A stretch of DNA of 43,952 bases from Saccoglossus kowalevskii (lineage: Eukaryota > Hemichordata > Enteropneusta > Harrimaniidae), in assembly GCF_000003605.2 (NCBI RefSeq), contig NW_003142308.1, forward strand, positions 51,191-95,142. The letters run 5' to 3'. Both the position numbers and the translations under genes were made by a program. This document shows positions 36,111 to 43,952 of this stretch, piece by piece. The notes under the pieces are model-generated. The model did not search any database, had not been told where the DNA came from, and was given only the letters and a program-made list of their open reading frames with translations. Each line of letters starts with the position of its first letter. Positions within the stretch are counted from its first letter, which is position 1.

Positions 36111-36660
36111 TCCGCAATATAAAACAGCTTGTCAGCTCTTGGTAGCGCAGTTTTACCCACAATTCAACAATGTGCACATGCGTATTACGTTATCCGAGCC
36201 ATGTACCGCATAGTGCAAAAACTCTTAAATTTTGGCCGGTTTTAGGTGATTCATGTTGAAAAGTACAACATGTTTTTAGAGTACAACATTAAGGTGCATT
36301 TTCGAACGGTCGAATTTTTTAGAATAGAAATCAGCAAATGAAAAGAATTGGGATGATAGACAGTGTGCTTTGGTAGTTAAAAAATGGAAGTCCGCCAAAT
36401 TGACGTAAACTTCCCTTGTATCACAGTAAAAGCAAAGGTCGTGGCCGAGTTGTAGGCTAAACAACTTACGATCAAAACATCAGTCATCAATCAATATGTA
36501 TTATGACGCGGAGAAGAGGTCAGCACAAAATCTAATAGGTCAAAGGAGTTGTTAATGTATCAAGTTACCTCTCTCTGTGATTTATTTTTCATGGAAATTA
36601 TTTGCTTGTTTTCAATCAATTTTAGCATTGACATTTGTTTGCTTCATTGAATTAAACGGA

Positions 36661-36793
36661 GTTCGTCCGGTTACGAACAAAGCTGTCTCGCACCACCTAG
36701 GAAAACTTGCGAAGCTCACGTGTTCTTATGTGAGGGACGAGATTCTGCCGTAAATTCGCCCTGGGTCGTTAAACGGCAGTTAAAATAAAATAA
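36661..36793 (+). repeat. Four-hairpin block with A-rich tail, SINE-like
   Basis: Four consecutive inverted pairs are packed into 119 bases. First, GTTCGT-ccggtt-ACGAAC (36661-36678). Second, AGCT-gtc-TCGCA facing TGCGA-AGCT (36681-36716). Third, CTCACGT facing ATGTGAG (36715-36734). Fourth, CTGCCGT facing ACGGCAG (36745-36779). An A-rich tail TTAAAATAAAATAAAAT follows at once. Dense helices followed by an AAAAT-type tail suggest the 3' part of a SINE or another retroposed structured RNA. No clear Pol III A and B boxes were found upstream. It could also be a non-coding RNA gene. Confidence 0.45.
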
Positions 36794-37829
36794 AATGGGA
36801 CTTTCAAGGTGTATTTTGACATCACTATTCGGACATATCATTCATTCTTGACGCCTAAAATTGAGTAAGTTTTACCGTAGAGCTGTTATCACTGTAATCA
36901 ATGTTAAATTATTATTCAAATGCTCAGTTTATTTTTTGTAAACAACTAATTTTTTTATAAAAAAAATATATGCCGTTTTCCCATCAAAAGCCAAACTTGG
37001 AGGGCTGCGCAGTTCTTGTTACATTGACTTCACCCAATAATAATAGTCTGCAACGTAATATTAACAGTGACTTAGATAATTATTATTTTGGTATAGCCGT
37101 CTTCAGATTCACGAGTTTTCTTCACCGTATTCGACTTGACATATGCTTTACTGACAAATGAATAAACTCTCGTCACAAAATACAAGGGCCACCAAAATTA
37201 AAAAGGAACTTATAAATACAAGTTATAGAGTTACCTTGTTTTTAGACAGACATAACTGTTTCATGGAGAGCTTCTGACGAACTTAATTCCTAATTATAGT
37301 GCCACAGACCACTGTTTAAATTGAATTGAATAGTCGTAATCATTCAAACAAAACACTTTGTTGAATTGATACTAAATAGAAATATTAAAATCAACTATAC
37401 ATTAATTATCAAGAATCGCTGATTTATTTTGTATTTTGAAGAGTTCCTTAACGTGCCTCAGGGTATAAGCTATGTTTGAAACATTTAAATTTAGAAACGT
37501 CAGATAGTAATTTCAAAGCATCAGACATCACGATGATTAGTCTATTACTGAACAATATTTGTAGTTGAGTTATTCTTATACAAAAATACAAATCCAATCC
37601 TCTATAAAATAACTATTCACGGCGCTTCTTATCGTGTACCGAGAATAGTTCTGTATTGAGTTACAGTCGATTTGCAGTATAATGTGGTCGATGCAAACTC
37701 ACTCAATTCTCCTCGGAATACAAATAATTGTACACGAAATCGAGGTGACATGCTCACAGAGTATGGTATGCTGATGGATTGAATACAGTCAATTCAGTAA
37801 ATCAGAATTCAGTGATCACATAAACAGAA

Positions 37830-37972
37830 ATACAGGTGTGCCTTGCGCCGAGGAGGATATATTCATATTAACCACTCAGGACGGAACCATCTCAGTGAAA
37901 TACATGTTCAATACACTCAGAAGGTATTGGGTTACGCACACTGCATTTGGCAATGCCTTTTAACAGAAATAC
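37830..37972 (+). other. Possible orphan exon, unrecognised
   Basis: After an acceptor-like AAATACAG, a frame without ATG reads PCAEEDIFILTTQDGTISV and continues to a stop at about 37972. The composition is protein-like, but other frames over the same stretch are also open, nothing links it to other exons, and it lies within the predicted gene B intron on the opposite strand. Weak support. Confidence 0.15.
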
Positions 37973-38129
37973 CTTCGGGGCATGTGTCTTTCAGTTGCCA
38001 ACACTGTCATAGTGCATTGTTCAAACGGAGGACACTGAGTTCACTCGTTCGGCTGAAATAAATATCAAATACTGTGCATCAATATCTATATGTATACATC
38101 AATATACTATAAAGTGTATTGGTACTTAC

Positions 38130-38460
38130 CTCGCAGTAAATGTTATGAGTTAACGCTTCAGTGCTTGAAATAAAACGGTGTTGATGTCGGAAAATATAAA
38201 TGGAGAGTGTCAAATAATGTAACAATGTTTGATTGTCTGAAGTGAAGTCCACGAACATTCACCGCATTCATTCTTTGATACATATTAGACAGCATTCTGT
38301 GAACAAAGGATAGACGCACGGTTAAACATTGATGTGTCGATCACATCATTGGCAAGGCTCCCTAACTGCCAGATGTAAAATCGACCAATATTATATTTAC
38401 AGAATATCGTGAACGTTATTTTCCAATGATTTACCGATACATATTCTGCCATCGTAAGTT
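38130..38460 (-). other. Predicted 5' exon of gene B (probably 5' UTR)
   Basis: Inverse homologue of 14401-14719. It carries the same ordered blocks (AACTTACGATGG, ATATTCTGTA, GATTTTACATCTGGCAGTTA, TGTTTAACCGTGCGTCT, TTTGTTCACAGAAT, CACTGAAGCGTTAAC) and ends in GAG/GTAAGT (intron starts at 38129). It holds a short upstream frame beginning at the ATG in AACTTACGATGG and running 51 codons to a stop; the same ATG in the gene A copy opens a 26-codon frame, so the upstream ATG but not the peptide is shared. On the minus strand a TATA-like CATATATAAAC lies near 38608, a reasonable distance for a promoter. The unspliced frame is broken, supporting a UTR role. Confidence 0.6.
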
Positions 38461-40125
38461 GACGCCTGCATTGTCCTGCATACATTATGAGAACTGTAAT
38501 ATAAAACCGGAAAGAATACTAGATGGGCATTGTGTTTATGGTTTTATCTCTCATACGGTATTTATATTCGTACGGTTTGCACACTAAATAATTATTATAT
38601 GTTTATATATGATATGTGCGGTTCATAGACTATATCATAATGCAAAGATGTTTGTTGTATGCCGCGTGTTCGTATCCATAATTTTCAATTTGAATATGAA
38701 CGGAGATGGGTTGTTTTAAACCAGTCCGAACAATATTACATTTATACTTCAAATCACCATACAACGTAGAGCCTAATAATACTTATTAGTAGTAGCCCCA
38801 TATTACTCAATAGGTTCTATGTACTATATACATTAAATCTTCATATTATATAATTCTTCCCTTCCATCTTTACCTAGCCTTATTAACCATTCTTACTATG
38901 TGTGTGTGTGGACTAGGGGTTCGATCACTGAAGGCGTTTTAGTTGTACTGTATGTCCTCGGTGAATTTAACACTCACAAACAACTCGGTATCATCAGATT
39001 ATCCTTAACAAATAATAATATGTATATTGTGAAGTTGTTTATGTCAAAGCGCTTTTTTTATATTATATATGTAAGATATCACGTTTGATGCTATTCTATA
39101 AGGATCCATCTTACATTTATAGCGGTGAAAATACTAAAGCACTTTTTCCATTTATCTCAATCAACTTTCTATGTTACAATAGTGATTGATGCCATACTCT
39201 TTCATAAGGTTAACTGTTAATTTAAACGCTAAATGTAATGTGAATTTTGATTGGTTGATAAATTGAACTTATCAGCTATATGTTTCTATTCATGTCGCAA
39301 CAAAAGGGTTTCCTTATTACGTCATGAATAAACGTCATTCAGCTGATCATTTGTAAAAGTATATCTCCGATCGCTGATATTAAAAAAAACACTTATTTGC
39401 TTGTTTGTAATTGAGACATCTGTGTAAACGAGAATGTAACGATTGTCTATCAGACTGACTAATCGTGCAAAGTTGGGATTGAATAACGATCAAACATAAG
39501 GCAATGATTGATTTACTTGTTCGCTGAAATTGGCAAGAGATTATATTCAAGGACTAAAGCAAAGCGTGCTATAAATATTTAACATTTAATTAAATTTCAG
39601 ACGCTGTTCCTTTGCTTTTCAGACGTTCGTCGCACAGCGCTGACACACATATTTTAACAAAATCGGAATGGCTTCAACTTTAATTACAAATTTGTGCATT
39701 GCAAATATTTATTTTCTTTGCACAATAAACATACAGTTTACGCAATCCATTTTCTGGATATATAAATTAAATTAAATTAAAATGTTCAGTCAATCACATA
39801 AAAGAAAATCTTTATTAACTTGCACGATGCATCCATTTTTATTTTTATACTCAACATTGTAAATTAATAAGTGTCTTATTCAAACATTTGATTATAATAA
39901 TGTATATATCCATGGTAACTAACCATTGGGAAGTTGCTAATGGAAAATATCAAGGGACAAGTTGACACTTATTGACACTTTGATTACTTTCAAAATTGTT
40001 TAAAAAAAACAATATATAAGCAAAGTCAGTTTCTGTGTGTTTGGTTTTAATTAAAGTTTTCCTTTGCTTGCTGTTAATATTAACTGCATGAATGAAGTGC
40101 ATTGTCGTTATATACACAGGTATTT

Positions 40126-40168
40126 TAAGTGTCGCAGTCGCCTCAACTCAAAATTAAGTGTCGCAGTC
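40126..40168. repeat. Short direct repeat, TAAGTGTCGCAGTC twice
   Basis: The 14-mer is present at 40126-40139 and 40155-40168 with a 29-base period. Confidence 0.85.
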
Positions 40169-40390
40169 ATAGTAACTCAGAACTGATTGGAATTTCTAGT
40201 ATAACTATTTTACCCTGAAAAAGGCTTGGAGAACAGATTTCATCAGCTTCACGACATTGACACCTAATATTGATCGTAGTGACAGCCTACTGTATGTAAT
40301 ACGTATCGCTCAAAATGTGGCGATTAACAGGGGGTAAATATGTGTGTCATAAAAAACACAAATTATGATTGCGATTTTATTTTATTACAA

Positions 40391-40440
40391 TGTAGTATTA
40401 TATCATCTGCAATGTATGTAGTGTAGTATTATATCATCTG
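40391..40440. repeat. Short direct repeat, TGTAGTATTATATCATCTG twice
   Basis: The 19-mer is present at 40391-40409 and 40422-40440 with a 31-base period; the spacer has TGTATGTAG. Confidence 0.9.
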
Positions 40441-41269
40441 TCATCGTATGTCTCGATAATTAAAATACAAATAAGCATGTCAGTTACAGGCTAAGAAAAC
40501 AGAGAGTCCTTTCACTAGACATAAATACAGACTTTGTTGTGAAAATCACAACAAATAGTTATAGTTTATCTCTAACTTCTGAGTATTTACTTATCTTTTT
40601 GAGCAACCGCTGGCGATTTCTGCTTGCAGGGTAAAGGTCTCTTCAATGTCACAATATCGAAAGTGCAACATAGCAAATAGTTACACCTTCTTCGCCGACT
40701 TAACGCATGAAACAAATCAATCCTAAATTCATAAATAGAATATAGGGGTAAAGGTAGACCACATATTAAAACGTCTCGTCCTTAGCTGCTATTTCCAGTT
40801 CTGGCCAATGCCATTGTGTTAAATTATGTAACATCTTACGTGCATGGGTTACAAGCTTCCATTTCACTCCGCCTGAACCATTACGTATACGTCTTGTTGT
40901 TTATGTCCAACGCAATCAAATACGTATACGTTTTCATCCCATTTAAAGAGATGGTCCGAATTCCTTGACAATAAAATAAACCATCTCACCATCGGTATGA
41001 TGGGATAGGAAAGACCCCTGACATACTATTGATAACATTAAATCACACTGCTTAGCCTAGTGGGGATCAACAAATGTGGAGACAAAAGCTATTGACATGT
41101 GCCATTGATCATATGGAAGTAAGATAAATACTGATCATACACATACAGCAATATCACTAGCTGATCGGTTGCTATGCAATCGATATAGAGCAGAGATAAT
41201 TATGACGTAGGTCGCACTTTTGGAAAAGGTGGTACAAATATCAGGTTCTCATAGCGCCTTGTTTATGCA

Positions 41270-41490
41270 CTCGCCTTGTTTATAGTCACAAAAGCATCGG
41301 ATGGACTAAGACAAGTGCTGAGTATTTTTATCTTATAACGGCGCTTAATTTGAAGGAGGCTCACCTACACATTCCAATGCATCCAGACATCCTCGGTCGT
41401 AGTCTGGCGCAATTGATGTTTAATCAGAAACTGTAGTGATGTAACTTCATGTCCACCGTATCACTGTTTACGAGTACATCGATGACACCT
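41270..41490 (+). pseudogene. Broken DIRS-like reverse transcriptase fragment
   Basis: Three RT landmarks follow each other in three different frames. ALFIVTKASDGLRQVLSIF starts at 41273 and matches the usual LVPK..GGLRPVLDL block. NLKEAHLHIPMHPD starts at 41347 and matches RT motif A of the type DLKEAYLHIPIHP, with Asn where the catalytic Asp is usual. YIDD lies at 41475-41486. The distance from motif A to YIDD is about 40 codons instead of the usual 70 or so, so part is deleted. This motif style is distinct from the element at 9.4-12.5 kb, so it is a second, unrelated insertion. Confidence 0.6.
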
Positions 41491-43190
41491 TCAGTATCGT
41501 ATGTAGTCAAAAATGGGAAGTCACAATTAGAGGTAGCCCAATGTCTGGCTGACTGTCCAATGACTGGTGGATTGGATATAAACATACATTTACTGGCTTC
41601 CCCAATCTCTTGTTGGGCAGTTATTCCTTAACTAGACTCAACTAAATTAACGGATGTTATGCCATAAATATTAATGTACATTAATATATAATTTCAGTTA
41701 CTTGTTTCTAAGCAATTATATTATCTTTTTTTAATGATAAATAAAGATAATCGGTGAGTGGCCGTGCTGTTTCAAGAGTACCAAGCTCTAAGAGATGACA
41801 TTTCCCTACATATCATTTATACGATGAAATGTAAACATTCGATCAGTATGAAAATCGACCAGTTAACATATCAATGAGGATATATCTCGATCGGGAACCG
41901 TACTCGGAATAATCGCAACGCCTCTCACCCACTAAAATAAATGATATTACCTTTGGAAAAAGCGGCAGTATAATATATACTATACTTTGAAGGAAACCAT
42001 TGACTCTGAGATCACGTGACGTCTTTGCTAGAACTCATTATTTTGTATACATTGATGTTGTTCTAGCACTCGCATCTTCCAAGGAGACAAATACAGAATA
42101 TCAAGTAGACCGCTGCTGGGTTCTGGTATCCGTATTGTTAATTTCTAGAATTTATCAATAAATGTATACCTCTTAATTTATTTCAGCTTATTTAATATTT
42201 TTCTCTCGTATCTCTGGACTAAGTGATGGTAGAAAGCCGTTATACGAGAAATTTATACGAGATAAACCTGAATAATATTGCTTTTCTGTGCTTGATTCAA
42301 TGCTGGTCTGAGATGAGTTACCAATATACATTTTATTTCTAATTATAATCACTTATGTCAATGTTCCCTTATGTCACTATTTAAAACCATTAAATGGGTG
42401 TCTTTGTAATATTTCACGATTAATTTCCTATCGTATTCCACAAACTACGATAACAATGATCGTACAGATAGCTTAGAAACACATGGCTACCATTTTGCTC
42501 CACATCTATTCAAAGATGTGCAAAAACTCCTATATCAATTGACCTATCATATTCTATCATTGTAATGAAAACTACTGCCATTGACATATAATATGTCACA
42601 TTAGAGTATGACGTCACAATAAGGTAATGAATTCAGTCACTTCTCCTCATTTACGTAGTGACTTCCCAATATTATATACTCTTCTTAATAAAAGCTACCA
42701 CCATGTGCATATGTTTTGTCGCATTACAGCGTGCCGATGTTAAGGTAATGCTAAACGAAGTAAAATGATATGTAGACAGTAGACAGTATGAGGAAACTTC
42801 ACCTTACAGCAAGTAAGCCTCAAACCTCTTAATGTCGCCGCAACAGCATGTTAGAATATGCGCTGCCGAGTAAATGATAAAATGTTACTCCTGGTTAAAC
42901 TGGAAAATAATGATGAAATGAAAATATACACTTTTCACTGCCGCAGCCGGTCTTTCCATGGGATATTGCATAATTCACTTCACATACTGTGGTTTGTTCA
43001 TATATGTCGTGAATTGGGCAATATCTGCTATCCTCGGGGGCGTCACAAGACGTTCCACGTTGCTAAGACGCGCACCACTGTACTAGTGGAGCAGATAATG
43101 CAAACAATCGTTCATTTGATGATACAAGCATGAAATTTGGCTCAAATGTTGATTTTATATCAAGTTTTAAGAAAAAAGTGCTAGCCACTT
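41491..43190. other. Stretch without recognisable gene
   Basis: No convincing exon. One frame at 42858-43133 (+, 91 codons) is unrecognised and probably chance. Confidence 0.5.
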
Positions 43191-43196
43191 GAAATT

Positions 43197-43410
43197 CGAA
43201 TATGGCGACCATTTTCCAAGATGGCCACCAGATTACCCTTAAATTCACCAGATTCGTCAAGGTATTGTTATCAGAAATGTCCAAAGTGGTTCTTATTGAG
43301 AAAGATATACTTTTCTTGGTCATGACTCTGTTGAATATGATAAGGGTAGGTACTTGCCTCTCTGAGCTTAGAAAAAGGCGGCCATTTTGCAAGATGGCTG
43401 TCAAATAATA
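43197..43410. repeat. Two copies of an AAGATGGC-type repeat
   Basis: ATGGCGACCATTTTCCAAGA followed by TGGCCACC (about 43202-43229) and GGCGGCCATTTTGCAAGATG followed by GCTGTC (about 43378-43403) are related and lie about 175 bases apart. Each is itself nearly self-complementary (GGCNNCCATTTT / AAGATGGC). Frames read through it on both strands, as expected from repeat composition rather than from a gene. Confidence 0.55.
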
Positions 43411-43580
43411 TTTTTACGTGCCATGTATGCCAAGATCCGAATTTTGCCCTAAACGTGCCTGAATTACTTAGCAAAATGTTATTTTCGGCAGCTTTTTCCC
43501 ATCGAGAACTAAACTGAGTATGAAATCACATTTGATTAACCCAATTTCAATATGCACATGGCGTTACCTGAGTTCACGAT

Positions 43581-43650
43581 TTGTCCACTCTCCTTAAACA
43601 TAAACAGAACATATTGTCCACCTTCCTTCAAACATGAAACGAAGTGTCCA
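43581..43650. repeat. 33-bp minisatellite, about 2.2 copies
   Basis: TTGTCCACTCTCCTTAAACA at 43581 and TTGTCCACCTTCCTTCAAAC at 43614 are related over their length; a third partial copy starts at about 43644 (GTGTCCATTTTT). Confidence 0.7.
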
Positions 43651-43952
43651 TTTTTCACCGTAAGTCCGGCACATTCATACTCAGGTACAGGTAAAAGTAT
43701 TATTTTTTCTACATTATGTGCTTATTGTTGTTTGGTGCCCGGTAGGGGCCTCACTGGAAACTAACTTTAAACCAACTTTAAGCATACCATACCTAGATTT
43801 TGTGTCCGAAAACTTGCAAATGCAAATTAAAACATGTCATGAAATACTTTTTGACAAGCACCTTCTTTTGTTGGAGCAGGTAGTCCAAATTCGTTCAGTA
43901 CTCACCTAGTGTTCTTGATTAATTCTGACAAGGACAACTGCAAAGTTGAGTT

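Larger units (their letters stand above)
25409..38129 (-). other. Predicted intron of gene B (12.7 kb)
   Basis: On the minus strand it begins GTAAGT after GAG at 38130 and ends TTCATTGCAG at 25409. It is more than twice as long as the gene A intron, and the excess holds many repeats and elements annotated separately: a CpG-rich patch, a 140-bp palindrome, AAAACACT-rich repeats, a TIR element, a hAT-like end and a hairpin block. It includes the assembly gap, so its length is only an estimate. Stretches 31656-34009 and 34832-35988 show nothing I can recognise. Confidence 0.5.
38461..41269. other. A+T-rich stretch upstream of gene B
   Basis: No gene recognised. Two short direct repeats are annotated separately. 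The first 150 bases (38461-38610) probably include the gene B promoter. Confidence 0.5.

Noticed and set aside
43063-43408. Overlapping frames on both strands (113 and 68 codons)
   Set aside because: They run through the AAGATGGC repeat pair, whose self-complementary composition keeps several frames open.
1-43952. tRNA, rRNA or CRISPR features
   Set aside because: I looked for B-box-like GGTTCGA strings and for regularly spaced repeats with unique spacers. The few GTTCGA strings (for example near 34768 and 38920) lack a cloverleaf context, and the tandem repeats have no spacer structure.

Overview
The window is animal nuclear DNA. It is A+T-rich (about two thirds by eye), very gene-poor, and has eukaryotic splice signals, an assembly gap of 50 Ns and several classes of eukaryotic transposon. 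There are no operons or ribosome binding sites. DIRS-type tyrosine-recombinase retrotransposons, a PIF/Harbinger-like MITE and hAT-like sequence fit a marine invertebrate. A hemichordate or another invertebrate deuterostome is possible, but the sequence does not prove it.

The main content is one duplicated gene in inverted, tail-to-tail arrangement. Gene A (+, coding exon 20044-20538) and gene B (-, coding exon 25408-24908) encode closely similar small membrane proteins of 161 and 163 residues. Each has an acidic N-terminus, a run of arginines, two predicted membrane segments and a C-terminal tail with two Cys-x-Cys pairs. Both coding exons follow a 3' splice site placed 9 nt before the ATG. 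A homologous sequence that looks like the 5' exon of each gene lies far upstream on the correct strand: 14401-14719 (+) for A and 38460-38130 (-) for B. Both end in a GAG/GTAAG donor. The duplicated locus therefore probably spans about 14.3-38.6 kb, with a 5.3 kb intron in A and a 12.7 kb intron in B. I do not recognise the protein family.

Region by region: 1-190 is a 72-bp tandem repeat. 2.2-3.9 kb holds a duplicated segment with a possible terminal exon. 8.9-9.2 kb is a degenerate repeat. 9.45-12.54 kb (-) is a decayed DIRS-like retrotransposon with recognisable Gag, RT, RNase H and tyrosine recombinase. 14.4-20.5 kb is gene A. 22.94-23.37 kb is a Harbinger-like MITE. 24.9-38.5 kb is gene B (-). 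Its large intron has collected a CpG-rich patch, a 140-bp palindrome, AAAACACT/AGTGTTTT-rich repeat arms around a possible small secreted-peptide exon, the N gap, a candidate TIR element, a hAT-like end and a four-hairpin SINE-like block. 41.27-41.49 kb (+) is a second, badly broken DIRS-like RT fragment. The last kilobase holds short repeats.

Apart from genes A and B and the element-derived coding remnants, open frames here are short, and I regard most as chance. Multi-exon genes with short exons could be missed by eye.
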